Shown here piece after piece: positions 1 to 12,834 of a stretch of DNA of 64,000 nucleotides. A program made the position numbers and the translations under genes. Origin of the DNA: Owenia fusiformis (Eukaryota; Annelida; Polychaeta; Sabellida; Oweniidae); assembly GCA_903813345.2 (NCBI GenBank), contig CAIIXF020000003.1, positions 29,775,248 to 29,839,247 of the forward strand, in the 5' to 3' direction. Each line of letters opens with the position of its first letter. Within the stretch, counting starts at the first letter, position 1. Below the pieces are notes generated by a model. It made no database searches. It was not told where the DNA came from and saw nothing but the letters and a program-made list of their open reading frames with translations.

Positions 1-520
1 AAAAATTATATATGATTCTGTAAAGATGTCAGTGTGGATGCTATATAGATTGCACACGTATGGTTAGCTGTATAATCCTATATTATGTAACACGAGTACA
101 GTTTTGGTTGACATGATTGTGACTGAGTGAGAGATTAAACTCTTTAAGGTAGTTCTGCATGTTGATAATTTTTACTAATTTTGGTGATGAATAAATTATC
201 TGATAATTATAAATTGGGCAATATTTTTGACATTTTAAGTGGATATAAAGAATTATGGTAACATACACATGGACCATGCATACACATACAATTACAAATG
301 TGAAAATATTGTCCCTTTCATTGATTATCGGTATTTATAATCATGAAAATTATTGAAAAATATCGAGACATGTCTACCTTAAAATCAGATTGGCTTACAA
401 GTACCCTAAGCTATTTTCACATTTTTATTGCAAGAAAATCTTTTTGCAAGGATTACAAAGGTTGAAATATTGTGGTGGCTCTATTTGGCTGGAGTTTAAT
501 ATTCAGACCTAGCTATAGGT
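1..520. other. AT-rich DNA, no gene recognised
   Basis: No splice-bounded reading frame, RNA gene or clear repeat was recognised in this stretch. Short open frames here lack recognisable domains or codon pattern. Confidence 0.5.
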
Positions 521-862
521 ATTATTACATTTATATGTACACTAGTATCTTGTTGACCTATATTCAGCACTGTATTAATGAATGGGCCACTTATTAGGGC
601 CAATATTCAATCATAAAGTGTACATGGGTAGAGATGCCAAACCAAGAAGTCTTTTTGTGTCTGTCAAAATCCATTTGCATCCTACACATCCCAACATATT
701 ATCCAAATATGTTATTAATTAATGAAACATAACAGTATAATCTTTGGATTTAGAAAGTTGTATGGGATTTCATTAGTATAAAAGTTGCTTTTGAAGCATT
801 TTTCTATAGCCATTTTGTAGGAAAAAAATGATGGAAAAAATGTATAATCTTTTAATTTGAAG

Positions 863-965
863 TATGACCTGAATCGATTGCAAACTTTATATTTGCACAT
901 CTGATGTGATATACCATTTGTGTCATACTGTGAAATTATTTAATTTGCAATCGATTCAGGTCATA
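863..965. repeat. Hairpin inside repeat R1
   Basis: A 22-base perfect inverted repeat (863-884 and 944-965, containing GACCTGAATCGATTGCAAA) encloses about 59 bases. The same structure is present in copy 2 near 47087-47189, where the left arm has one change. Confidence 0.8.
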
Positions 966-1041
966 GTGTATTTTAGGTATTTTTATGAAAATCAATAGAA
1001 ACCAATGGCCTCAATTGGAATTGATGATATCCACATGTTAA

Positions 1042-1395
1042 GGATGTTCCCTGGTCAGATAGGAAAATATTCAATAGTATTTAACTTTTTCTCAAAAATG
1101 GTTTTCTGGGATTCTCACGGGCAACAAAGAATATTAAAACTTTAAAAACCATATGTTAGTGTGCTTTTTTCTGAGCAAGAGGCCTCTAAAGTGTCAATAT
1201 TTGACAAAAGTGGGCGTGGCACTTTCTCATTGAAACCCATGTTAAAAATCAGGTTTTCACCCCAAAACACACTTTTGAATATTTAACTTTTTCTTAAACT
1301 CACAGAAACACTTAGTTATGCTATGTACTTCACATTTTGAAAAGAAAAATTAGGGGTTGGTGTTCATCGTTTTCAACTTCGTCCAGGGAACATCC
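1042..1395. mobile_element. TTAA-site MITE inserted in repeat R1
   Basis: A 354-bp insertion starts with GGATGTTCCCTGG and ends with its exact inverse. It is flanked by TTAA at 1038-1041 and 1396-1399. The paralogous R1 copy has one uninterrupted TTAA at 47262-47265, which serves as an empty site. TTAA duplication is the habit of the piggyBac and Kolobok superfamilies; the ends do not begin with the usual piggyBac CCC. No coding capacity, so it is non-autonomous. Confidence 0.88.
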
Positions 1396-1751
1396 TTAAG
1401 TCAATGGAGCCCATTCAATGGCAAGTCAATACACCCTTGCTGAACTAAATGACCTCAACCTTTTCCACAGTATTATGTGACATTGTATTCTTTATGTTAC
1501 ACCTAAAAATGATTCATTTTGTTCATGGGGATATCATAATGGAAAGTGCACTAGACCCTTATTGTAATTGTATGATATCGTATTTGTGATTTGAATATAC
1601 ACTGTGATATTTGAGAAAAAGAATGTTTTGTTTTAGTTTCATTGCAATTTATAACCCTAATATCCTTCCCAGAATCCTTCCTTGTCTTCCAATTTTCTAA
1701 TAACCTCAGAAGTTCCTACTTTTAAAAAAAAATAAAATTTTCCATGATCAT

Positions 1752-1900
1752 TTTTATGTCACCACCACAAGTGGTGACATATTGTTATGGTCTCAGACTT
1801 TTTTGTGGACGGTGTTCAGTGGTTGGTGTTTATCATTTGGCAGTTGGTGTTTGGCAGTTGGTGTCTGTAACAAATGGCAGGTGTTGACATTTTGCATGTG
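1752..1900 (-). repeat. GTCACCAC short interspersed repeat
   Basis: The block has a terminal hairpin (ATGTCACCAC ... GTGGTGACAT) and matches, in reverse complement, 35476-35606. Related partial copies lie at 3412-3450, 16625-16665 and 22041-22142. About 150 bp, non-coding, MITE- or SINE-sized; superfamily not determined. Confidence 0.7.
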
Positions 1901-2680
1901 AATGCCTTGTCTTATAATGTAGCCAACTGCAATGGATGTAAAAGGGATACAGTTAACTAATACATTTCTTGGCATCAATTCAAATCATATGCTAATTTTA
2001 AATGAAAATGCTTTTTTCATGTTTTACCACTCATAAATGCCATAATATCTCGATGTCATATTCAGGAAAATATGGCTATCAACAAGTTTTGAATTCTTAC
2101 AATCCTGGAAGTTGTACATGTAAGCGTACACATCTGTCAGTTCGGTTTATGTGTAAAAGTTAATCCCCTAAGCCTTAATACCTGATGCATGAAATATTAT
2201 GAATGAGTTACATAATATGTACTCGTGCTATTTAGGTAAATGTTGTGCTGTTTCACCAGATTTGACTGACATCTTTAAATAACAACAATTTGATTTGATG
2301 ATCAGACAGCAACAAAACATATTAAGTGGCCAAGACAAAAGAATGTTATTATGATAGGCATTCTAGGGATTAAGGAATGCATTCAGCTTACATAATTTGA
2401 GAAATTATTGGCATACGTAAAACCTATTTAAAACAGCATTTATCGTATTCAAAAGCGTTGAGCATCATTGATTCCCAGCCCTCTGAAGATTGAAAAATAA
2501 AAATACCTGGGTGTTAATCCATGGATTATCTTTGAAAATGAGAAATATATTTTTGGATTACATGGTGTAATCTTAAAGTAAACAAAATGTTTTAAAGTGT
2601 ATTGATGTTTTTTGGATGAAAAACATAAGCGAAATTCATGAAAAAAATCCCCCGATTCATTCTACAAACAACTCGCCCTC
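1901..2680. other. AT-rich spacer, nothing recognised
   Basis: No supported gene or clear repeat was found between the GTCACCAC repeat and the duplicated block at 2685. Confidence 0.45.
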
Positions 2681-2684
2681 CTTT

Positions 2685-3115
2685 GATTTTTTTACATAAT
2701 ATAGAGTTGAAGGTCTTCTTTTGAATGGTCATAATTTAATTTGGGTAATATTTCTAGATTTTTCGCAAAAAAATATTAGCGCAGTACACTTATGAACTTT
2801 TTTCCCCAAATCGAGACTTGTATTTTAATAAATCGGTCTAATTGATCGTTATTCCTGCTTCAGACCAATTTGTTATTTTTACATTTTGTAGATTTAAATG
2901 TCCTCTTTTGAATATTCATAGTTTAATTTGGGTAATATTTCTATATTTTTCATGAAAAAAATTATTAGCCCAGGAGACTGTTCTCCAAACCGAGAATCGT
3001 CCTATATTGATCGTTGTTTGAGTTATCACCTGGACAGATGGACAAACAGACAGACCAACAACTTCTCTACTTATCACAGTGGGATGATAAAACAATGCTT
3101 CAAAGCAAATGATAA
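2685..3115 (+). repeat. Degenerate tandem duplication, ~190-bp period
   Basis: A segment beginning near 2700 with TTGAATGGTCATAATTTAATT recurs near 2905 as a diverged direct copy, followed by a short GACA-rich stretch (3037-3060). The small open frame crossing it is part of this repeat and has no sign of being a gene. Confidence 0.6.
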
Positions 3116-3168
3116 ATAAATAGTGTAAGTGTTGAACTAGTTACTCATAACCAAACCTGAAATTCAGA

Positions 3169-6100
3169 ATGATTCCAGTGATAGATTTTAGTAGCTATAG
3201 GTTGAGTGATGTCAGCAGTCCACCAAGTGATGAGGACTTGGCTCCATTGGCTGATGAAGTCTACAAGTCATTCAGTGAAGTGGGGGCTATTTACTTAAAA
3301 AATCATGGCTTTGACCTTTCTCTGGTAAGTACACACATGTGTGTATAAAATAAAATTGTTAATATCTCAAAAACTTAGGATGTAGATATGATATCAAAAC
3401 TAAAAACAACTGTCAACAAGGCATTAACATGACAAAATCTCACCACCTTGTTGCTTAGAATATTATGAGTTAAATCTTAGTCAGATTTGAATTTCTTAGA
3501 ACTTGTTGAAAAAGACCTTTTTGACCTTTTTTGACCCTGAGAAGAAGGCCATTGAAGGTCAAATCTGAAATCTAAAGTCGGATTTGAACTTCTGATAACT
3601 TGTAGATGATTTTGAAAAAAGAAATTGGTCAATTTGAAGCAAGATGAAAAAAGACCTTGAGAATGTCATTGAAGGTCAAATCTTTTTTTGACCTTGAGAA
3701 TGTCATTTAAGGTCAAATCTATAGTCAGTTGAACTGTTGAGAACTTGTAGATGATTTTGAAAAAAGATTTGGTCAATTTGAAGCAAGTTGAAAAAAATCT
3801 TTTTGACCTTTTTTGACCCTGAGAAGGTCATGAAGGTCACATCTCAAATCTAAAGTCAGATTTGAACTTCTGATAATTTGTAGATGATTTTGTAAAAAGA
3901 AATTGGTCATCCAATTGCAATAAAATCAATAAACAAGTATTATTGTAAAACTGGATTTTTTTTGCAATTGATTACATGCATTTTAAAAAGATTTCAAAGG
4001 TCTAGTTTTTAGGGATTTGATGAATCTCTAAAACTTGAATTGCAAAAAATGACTGCAGCTTAATTACATGTGACATAAAGTCATGAATGTTAGCACACAT
4101 TAAGTAGAAAACCTAAGAATAATGAAATATGAAGAAATGAAGAAAAATCACTGGTCGCAGTATAAAGCGAAGGTAATAACTGAATTTGTGATTATCATAA
4201 TAATGGAAATTTGGCAATATTTAATATGGCACATAAGGCAATTTTGAAAATTTGACTGCTGTCTAATTTGGCCAGTAAAATATGGATATTGGAGGTAAAG
4301 CCATAAATGTGTGGGTGATTTGTTATTTTCTCTTTCAACTCCCGGTGGTATAGTTTTGTAGGTACCTCAACTTTGTTTGCCATACCAATCCTCATCAATT
4401 CTATTTCTGACTTCACAGCTCACCAATTTTATCTCTCTTGGTATTAGATTGTTTGTCTGATGCAGAAGAAACTATGTAGATCTTCAGAAATAGTTTGACA
4501 TTTTATATGTTCAGATTTTCATCAAAGATTCATCTTACAAGGACTCCCAAGGAATTCCATGGGATATCTTTGAAAAATTTGGTTTGGCATTTATTTTCAA
4601 TCCACCTAAATAAAATGGCTGTAAAATTAAAGCAATTTACAGTACCCTGATTGAACATAACACTAGAGATGTTGTAGTTTGCAGAACTATGATAACAAAA
4701 ACATGTTGGCACAACAATACAACCTACTTGACATTTGTTTTGTTCATGGTTTAGGAAAACTAGTACTTCAAACACTAGTTTGCTACTTTGTAGATGTATG
4801 GCACAGATATGTGTACATGTATTGACGATTAATGTTTGGTAATAGCTAGTAGGAGTGTCAGGAACCGCTGACAGATTATAATTTGAACCCAAAAATTGAA
4901 TTATATTTTTGGCGGTCTCAGTATATCAATGGGATAATCAGGTCCTACATGCTTTTTACAGACCCAAAAATCATGCAATGCTCACTTATAAATGTAGCAA
5001 AATCTTTTAACCGAATGGGAACTTTTTGAATAGGACTTCATGATCTGAATAGATGCGAGGATTCGACGGGCTGGCCGATTTGGGAAATTTTGATTTGAAC
5101 TTTGTCAATTTACATGTATTTTAATGGGTGAAAAAGTAGGTTGCTTTCTACCATACTGCTTATACCACACTTGATAACTGAAGTATTTACTTGAACTCTA
5201 AATAGCATGCACGTACATGTTCTAAATTGAAAAAATGTACCTTCGAGAACAGTTATCCAAGTTCTTTCAATCCTTATTAATATAATACAATATAATTATT
5301 TATCGTATGATCTGTAAAATGAAGCCTTCTGATTGGTCGGTTCTTGTGCTGTACCAATCTGTATTGGAAACATTGGAACGGAGGGGTCATTCTCAGTAGC
5401 AATACAGAGGATCACACGATAAAAACGTTAAAGAATGATTTGAAGTGAAATACAGGATATATTCTGCTCTCGATATTCTGTATTGGCACTCGACCTCGTC
5501 TCGTTCCAATACACAATTTCTCGAGCAGAATATATCCTGCATTGCACTTCAAATCATTCAATAACTTATAGTATATGAAATACTTGTTATCCAATATGTT
5601 TTTATCTTATTCTAGGTGGATGAATACATGAAGATTTCAAAAAAGTTCTTCAACCTCCCCCAAGATGTCAAAGAGAAGTTCAGTTATGATAAGGAGGCTG
5701 GCTTCATGTACCATGGATACCATTTACAAGAACAGTGAGTGATATTGTACCATACAGTACCAACCTACACCATCACAGAATTGTACTATACATGCACTAT
5801 AATTTATTATTCCATAATACTACTGTTTTCCCAGGGAAATATGATGGAATAATTGTATTACATGAAAAAATCATATTGTCCCTGGAAAAAATTGTATTGG
5901 AGCGTATTACATGAAAAAATCGTATTGTCTCCGGGAAAAAATCTTATTGGAACGTATTAACCTATTTTTGATTTCCCGGTTATTTTTAACCTTGGCTAAT
6001 TGATAAAAGCATTATCCAAATGTAACATTTTAGATGAATGTATTATGGAATAAATAGGTTATTTCTGGTCTTGATTGAATATCGGTTTTATTCTTCGGAA

Positions 6101-9100
6101 AATATGATATTGACTGAAGGGGTAATATGATATTGACCGAGGGAGGGCAGCGACCAAGTGTCAATATGATATAACCCTTCGGTCAATATCATATTGTCCC
6201 TTGGAATAAAACCCATATTAAATCCCTCCCAGTAAATAACCTATATGTACATGTATACCATAACACATTATAAAATCATATCAAATGTAATATGATATTA
6301 CATGACACTATATTTCATGTAAATACTCATCTTATGTCCTTTTTCGAAAGCAAAAATGTGTTTGGAGATTTTCAAGGAGCATATAGGAAAAATCAGCGTC
6401 TTGAAAACCATGTCTTTAAATTGAAAGCATTATGCAGCCTAAGAAAAGATAAGAAGGAAAAAACCTTCCTTGCATTCCTTGATATTTCCAAGGCGTTTGA
6501 CGTCATGGATCGCGACCTTTTGTTTATTAAACTTTGGGAAAAAGGGGTTAGAGGCAAAGCATGGCGATTGTTGAGAGAGATGTATAAAAACGTAAAGAAC
6601 AAAGTAAAGTTAAATAATGGATACATTGGAGATTCATGGTTCACCACAACTTGTGGTGTAAAGCAGGGTTGTACTCTTTCCACAACACTGTTTTCAATTG
6701 TAATGACAGATCTCCAAGACGAACTTTTAAAAGCGAATGTTGGGATCTCATTTAATGACCAAAAATTCCCAAGTTTGATGTGGGTTGATGACATTGTCCT
6801 TCTCGGTCAATCTGAAAATGACTTGAAATCTATGTTACAAGTTGCAAATAAGTTTGCAATTAAATGGGGGTTTAGATTTAGCGAGAAAAAATCCAAAATT
6901 ATGGTCGTAGGTAAGAAAATTGATAAACTTAAACTTTGGTCTTTGGGAGATCTAAAATTAAATGAGGTTCAAACATATAAATACCTAGGAATTTTTATTG
7001 ATAGGTCCTTAAAAGATTCTTGTCACATCATTGACAAACTTGCGCCAAACGCGGTCAAGCTGAAAAACCATATTTCATATACCCTTAGTAAACATCTCAA
7101 TGCTAAGAGGATTGATTTTGGGAACACGTTATATACAAGTAAATTTCTACCAAGCATCTTACATGGGTGTGGTATATGGGTTACAGATACAAAAGTGATC
7201 AGAAATAAACTTCAGTCGATGCAATATAACGCAGCGCGGGCAATTTTCAATATCAAAAGCACTCCGGCATATATTGGCGCTATAAACGAGCTAGGATGGA
7301 CTCCTATACATTTTATTGTGCTGAAACGACAAGTTGAATACTTTTTTCATCTTTTAGGCAAAAGTGAGAATTCTCTTATAAGCAACCTCATCGCAGCTTT
7401 GTCACATAGACTTAAAAATAATAAAACCAATAGCTGGAAATACATTGAACAAATGGATGACATTCTGTCCTCCATCGGTTTCGATGGCATAAGTCATGAT
7501 TCTGATGAAATGATTAATGAATAGGATAACAGGATAAGGGAAGAATGTAAATCTTAAACTAAGAATGAAATTGATCCAAAATCATCCTTATCCTTTTATA
7601 GTACGCTTTCCACCAGAAAAGGACTTCAAAACGACCTTAGAAATGACTATGACTTTCAGGGCGCAAGGATAAAGTTCCTTGCGAGATTAGGAAAGTTCCA
7701 ATTAAAAAGTGAAACATGTAGATGGAAAAATAAACTTTCGGACCCCAATTGCAATTTTTGTACAATTATGATTGAAACGATAGAACATAGACTTCTACTC
7801 TGTCCCCACTATAATGACCATCGTAATGTGTTCTTCAAAACAATTGAAAGCAAAATTCCATCTGCCCTGAGTGAAACATTCTTCGCGTCTTCACCTGAAT
7901 ATAAACTTCAATGGATTCTAGGTGATGAGGCTTTTAGACTTGGGGGACAAGATTTAGGTTCAACATTTGACACAGTATCTAAAATGTTTTTACTTAAGAT
8001 GTATTAGTTATTTAGTATTTTAGTCGCATAGGAAACCTATTTTAACCATTAAAGTTTTAGTGCAATCTTAAAGATTCTTAAGACTCAGTTTTAGATATAT
8101 AATGTTTTATTGTAAAGACGCACCTTTGAAAGTGTGCCGCTGATACAAATAGTTCTGAATAAATAAATAAAAAATAAAAAAAATAATATCAAATTATAAT
8201 TTGAATTTGACTTTTCAAGTGTCACAAGCAAAACAGCCACAATACCAAATATTTTTTCATGGTAAAATTTATATATGTCAAGATTTAGGGGAAAAAAATT
8301 ATGTCATTTTAAAGTAAAGCTTTTTTTCTTTACAATGACGAGTTGAGAAATGTAAAAACATCCCACATACTGAACTTTTAAGGCATGTATTTTCAAAAAG
8401 CTTACATTGGCGATATTCCATTACATTCTTGGACTTGTATTATTTTACAATTGAAAGTTGTGAACTTTTATATCAGGCATTTTCAAATAGCTTTACATTG
8501 GCCATATTCCTTTACATTCTTGGACTCCACGAAGCAACATTGTGAACTTTTAATGCAGGCATTTTCAAAAAGCTTTACATTGGCCATATTCCTTTACATT
8601 CTTGGACTTAGATTATTTTACGATATACAGAAGTGAAATTTTATGGCATGTATTTTCAAAAAGCTTTACATTGGCCATATTCCTTTACATTCTTGGACTT
8701 AGATTATTTTATGATATATAGAAGTGTAATTTATGGCATGCATTTTCAAAAAGCTTTACATTGGTGAAATCCCATTACATTCTTGGACTTAGATTATTTT
8801 GCGATTGAAAGTTGTGAATTTTTATAGCATGCATTTTCAAAAAGCTTTACATTAGCCATATTCCTTTGCTTTTTGAAAATGCATTCAGTTAAATTTCACA
8901 TCTATAGATCGTAAAATAATCTAAGTCCAAGAATGTAAAGGAAAATGGCCAATGTAAAGGTTTTTCAAAATGCTTGCTATAAAAGTTCACAATTTTGCAT
9001 CGTAAAATAAACTAAGTCCAAGAATGTAAAGCCATATGGCCAATGTAAAGCTTTTTGAAATACATGCCATAAAATTTCACTTCTATATATCGTAAAATAA

Positions 9101-12100
9101 TCTAAGTCCAAGAATGTAAAGGAATATGGCCAATGTAAAGCTTTTTGAAAATGCCTGCTATAAAAGTTCACAAGATAACATCGTAAAATAATCTAAATCC
9201 AAGAATGTAATGGAATTTCGCCAATGTAAAGCTTTTTGAAACTACATGCCTTAAAAGTTTAAAAGTTCAGTAAATGGGATGTTTTTAAATTTCTCAACTC
9301 GTCATTGTAAAGAAAAAAAGCTTTACTTTAAAATGACATAAATTTTTGTCCCTAAATCTTGACACTGATGGTAAAATTACAATAATCTTACATTGTCCTT
9401 CTTAAGGCTTCCATCATCCCTTCATCTACCAAACCTAATTAAGATGATTTTAATAACATACAGATAGCTCAAGAAACGAAATAGATCTAGAGCAGATGTA
9501 CAGTATACAGCTGTAGTTTAAGTAATTTCATTGTTGTTCCTCAAGCACATCCCGTGATGCTACAGCTGCAGACCTGAAAGAGGCATATCACACCTACCCA
9601 CTATGGAAAGGGGTAAGTCTTCTGCTTTTAAGATAAATCACCATGTATTCTTTAACCAGCGGAAAATGAACTAATTCTTGAGGGAAACAGATTCATCACA
9701 CATTCATTATTTTGAATATAAAGCAATCAATCTTTCGATGAATAATCTGACAATATAACGAACTTTGAGAGCTTTATCTTATTTACTAGGCTCTGGGAAC
9801 ATCTAATTTTTATAAAGCGCCATTTATCATTTAAAACTTATGCTTATTCACTTTACTTAATATATAAAACATTAGAAATATTTCTTAGTAAAACACGCAA
9901 GAAAAAACAATTGATATGATGCTTTGCTAGTGGAGAGTCCTACATTTGAAATTATGAATGCATGTTTATCAGTATTTAGACTATCCAAGATTATGTTATC
10001 GTCAGCTAATTTTATCAAAATTAGATGATCCCACCTCATGATGTAAATGAATTCAAAAGTTTATAACCTCTCTCCTTTGGAAATTCAAACTTCCAAACTG
10101 AAGGTACTTGTACTATTTCAGGAATGGCCAGATCAATATGTGCCAGGGTTCAAAGATCAAAGCCTCAATATCATCAAACCCTGTTTGGAGCTCAACAACA
10201 GGATCCTCCAGACTGTGGCTCTGGGATTAAAATGGGTAAACAGGAAATTAAATAATATAAATAATATATTTTGAGAATTATAATATTCATCTTTAATTAG
10301 GATTTTTATTTAATATTTGATTTCTTGAAACAAACTAATTAAATGAGTCATTGACCTCTGACCTCACAAAATTCTAAAAATCCTGGAAAACACCAATATA
10401 CTGTATAAAAGACTGCGAACCCAATTGCCTAGTTCAACAAGTTAAACCCAATACCACAACTTTCATTTATTAATCTGAATGTTCTTGTTGCCGTGATTGG
10501 GTTTAACCTCCATGCTATGCTTTAATTGGTTGCAAATTCTCACTATCAGTTATTAATAAAACGCGCATAGAATTCTATGCGCTGCCATAGGCCACCATTA
10601 AAATTTTTTGTATCAAGAGCCGAATAGGCACAGATGTTAAACCTAGGGCGGGCCACAAGATACATGTATGTCAGATAAGAAATAAGGCCAAGACTAGGTT
10701 TAACTTGTTGAACTAACCCAAGCCAGGAGCACAACAAAAAGTAGTCTAGTACAGTATGACACAATGTTACCATCTGGTTGCACTTACAAACAAGTTATTA
10801 TTTCTTACAGTAACCACTTAACCGAACACCAAACACTAAATACCTGTCACTAAAACAATGGCTGCAACAGTACATGAATACACACAGATAAATATGAACC
10901 TTTTTTCACAGATAAAATAAGGCTACGTGTACAACAATATGTCATATTTTGTACAAATTAATATTGACTACAGTATTTATCACAAACTTTAAATATTTCA
11001 GCCTCGAGACACATTGACAAAGCTCCACAGCACAGTCAGGCCCAGTCACAATTCTATGCGCACACTGTACTATTACCCAGTACCTGAAGGGTATAAACCA
11101 AAGCCTGGTCAGAGCAGATGTGGACAACATACAGATGTTGGCTCCTTTACTTTCATCTTTCAAGATAATGTTGGTGGACTTGAGGTATGCATTTCAAAAT
11201 GTCTGGAACATCTAAAAGCTTATGACAGACATTTGTATTGCTTTTTATTTTAGAAAATAAATGTTCTCCCATAATTCAATGATTAATATATACATAAAAA
11301 TATTGGTCGAGACTTGAGAATAAGTGTCACTCAAAATTGAAACTTCTGACTTGGTTTGGAGCTGAATTATTGTGAGATGCCCAGATATAACCGAGCAAAA
11401 GTTGGAATTCTCGTGATTTTTCTCAAAGAATCTTGCTTAACTCCGGCTTTTTGGCCATTTAAGGAGAATATGTCAATCCCCTGATTGTAAGTATAACTCC
11501 ACCCTTTTGCCCTATTGAGAGGCAATACAATGTTGGATTGTCAGAAGTTTGAAGTGAAAAATTCTGAATTTTTTCTTGTCTATTACTCGATACTTCATTT
11601 GTATATTCATGGGCTTTCAACTCTAATTGAAAGCCCATGGTATATTGAACCATTTTTTCGTCATATTAACGATATGAACATCTATACATCTGAATAATCT
11701 ATTGCTGAGTAGTTAATTGGTAGTAGTATTGGTTTTGATTCGATCAGAAAATTGATATATTTCTAGCAAATTTCAAAAACAAACTTAACTGCTGATTTTA
11801 CTTCCTACTCATTAAAAATTGTTAAAACACCAATGTAATTGGGTAGATATTAGGGGTTTGCTTTTATGACTGGATGTGTTGTGTTAAGCCTTCCAAATTT
11901 GACATCTCTGCTTACTTGTTCAACCTGTTTTACCTCTAGATTCAGAATGTATCTGGAGAGTGGATCCCAGCAACACCCCTTCCTGGAGCCATTTTGGTGA
12001 TAATTGGTCATGCCACACAAGTCTGGACAGATGATAAACTTAAAGCTACAGTAAGTAGATTCTGTCACACTCGAATCAAGATTCCAAGTAGAAAAATATC

Positions 12101-12834
12101 TAAGCACAAATGCCAAAAGGGAAAGGACTAAAAACTTTAAAGAAACATACCAGGAAAAGCAAACACGAAGTATAAACCTTTCATACGCAAAATAGTCCCT
12201 ATATATTTCTTGAGCTTTTTAAAAATATGACCTTGACCTAACAGTTTGATCACTTAAAAGATTCAAACCCAGCTATCCAAAAATAATTGCCATCAAAATT
12301 TTTATGCTTTCATAAATAGCATTCATTTTATTTACTTGTAACTCCTATGAAAGGGCATGAGAGCTTCTTCTGAATTGTGTATAACCACTTGCAATGCATT
12401 GCTACAATATGAGAGGAATACATCGATAGTTTCATGATTCTGCAGTTAAAAGGAAGTCACTTGCATCATGATCAAAAACATTATTTCACCCCTGAATCTG
12501 AATATTGTTTCTGTGAGCAATGCTTTGATGGCTAGTTTATCTCGGTTGATGTCAAGCCCGACTTAATATTCCTCACTCCATAAAATTATTCAGAGAGGCT
12601 CAGAACCTCAAGGTAGCACAAAACATTTGACATAACCCATTTACTGTTTATTTCCAGGAGCACAGAGTTGGAGTACCAGATGGTGATGTTAACATTGCTA
12701 AAGGGAGGCAGTCTGTTATATTTTTTGGCAACCCTGATAATGATGCTATGCTTGGGTCAATAGAAGGGACAAAATACCCAGCATCAAAACATGATGAATT
12801 TACTGCTGACTATATTTATGGTATTCAGAAGTAA
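3169..12834 (+). CDS. 2-oxoglutarate/Fe(II)-dependent dioxygenase, IPNS-like
   Basis: Seven exons join in phase: 3169-3324, 5616-5734, 9546-9612, 10122-10235, 11002-11184, 11940-12050 and 12658-12834, giving 308 residues, the usual size for this family. The protein opens with IPVIDFS, the typical N-terminus of isopenicillin-N-synthase-like enzymes, which supports the start. Fe(II) ligands are His195 and Asp197 (QHTD) with His252 (EHR). The 2-oxoglutarate site is Arg267-x-Ser269, followed by FFGNP. All introns are GT-AG with clear acceptors. Members couple 2-oxoglutarate decarboxylation to hydroxylation or oxidation of a small molecule; no signal peptide is seen, so it is probably cytosolic. 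The substrate cannot be read from sequence. A candidate poly(A) signal AATAAA lies at 12918-12923. Intron 2 (3.8 kb) holds a LINE and a foldback transposon. Confidence 0.9.
3475..3920 (+). repeat. Imperfect tandem repeat in intron 1
   Basis: About three diverged units of roughly 130-160 bp carry GAAGGTCAAATCT, ACTTGTAGATGATTTTG and GACCTTTTTTGACCC. It lies in the first intron of the dioxygenase gene and shows no coding pattern. Confidence 0.65.
5431..5562. repeat. Palindromic repeat in intron 1
   Basis: Arms of about 35 bases containing ATGATTTGAAGTG and CAGGATATATTCTGCTC are repeated in inverse at the other end, around a short spacer with TCGA-rich bases. It looks like a small foldback MITE. 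Confidence 0.7.
5830..6243. repeat. Inverted-repeat cluster upstream of LINE
   Basis: 5840-5965 has repeated TATTACATGAAAAAATC units. 6052-6243 is a palindromic unit with ends ATAGGTTATTTCTGG and the inverse CCAGTAAATAACCTAT, and inner arms containing ATATGATATTGACCGA. Non-coding, in intron 2 of the dioxygenase gene. Confidence 0.55.
6285..8190 (+). mobile_element. 5'-truncated non-LTR retrotransposon (RT)
   Basis: A single frame from about 6292 encodes a LINE reverse transcriptase that begins near motif 1, so the 5' half (ORF1, endonuclease, linker) is missing. Visible motifs are LDISKAFD (motif A, Asp64), GVKQGCTLS (motif B), WVDD (motif C, residues 164-167), GFRFSEKKSK (D) and YKYLGI (E). 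The same frame continues past two nonsense codons, TAG 7522-7524 and TAA 7555-7557, into a downstream Cys/His motif (CNFC ... ETIEHRLLLCP) typical of the C-terminal part of many LINE proteins, and ends at 8005-8007. An A-rich AATAAATAAATA tail lies near 8157-8188. Possible target duplication ATATCAAAT (6279-6287 and 8186-8194) is weak. It sits in the sense direction in intron 2 of the dioxygenase and is inactive. Confidence 0.9.
8270..9369. mobile_element. Foldback transposon, short member (Mutator-like?)
   Basis: 1,100 bp with long inverted arms. The left end is TATATATGTCAAGATTTAGG and the right end, read inverted, is ATCAGTGTCAAGATTTAGG. It is flanked by a perfect 9-bp direct repeat GGTAAAATT (8261-8269 and 9370-9378). 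The arms are built from ~88-bp tandem units containing CATTTTCAAAAAGCTTTACA and CATTCTTGGACTTAGATTAT. Ends, target-duplication length and repeat core match the element at 38134-42614. A 9-bp duplication with long arms is the habit of Mutator-like elements. No transposase is present, and open frames inside are by-products of the tandem units. Confidence 0.85.
10430..10715. mobile_element. MITE with 19-bp perfect inverted ends
   Basis: TAGTTCAACAAGTTAAACC at 10430-10448 is repeated exactly in inverse at 10697-10715. About 286 bp, non-coding, in intron 4 of the dioxygenase gene. Superfamily not determined. Confidence 0.75.

Larger units (their letters stand above)
521..1558 (+). repeat. Dispersed repeat R1, copy 1 (interrupted)
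   Basis: This block is closely similar to 46745-47456 on the same strand, including the internal hairpin and the flanking text. It differs mainly by a 354-bp insertion at 1042-1395, and copy 2 carries about 30 extra bases near 47329-47359. No coding capacity was seen, so it looks like a non-autonomous interspersed repeat. Confidence 0.85.

Noticed and set aside
8385-9171. Open frames with repeated FTFLDL peptides
   Set aside because: They are translations of the tandem units of the 1.1-kb foldback on both strands.
11609-11638. Short perfect hairpin ATGGGCTTTCAA as a possible miRNA or terminator
   Set aside because: The stem is only ~12 bp with a 6-base loop, too short for a pre-miRNA. Similar short motifs occur at 54740 and 56354, suggesting repeat debris.
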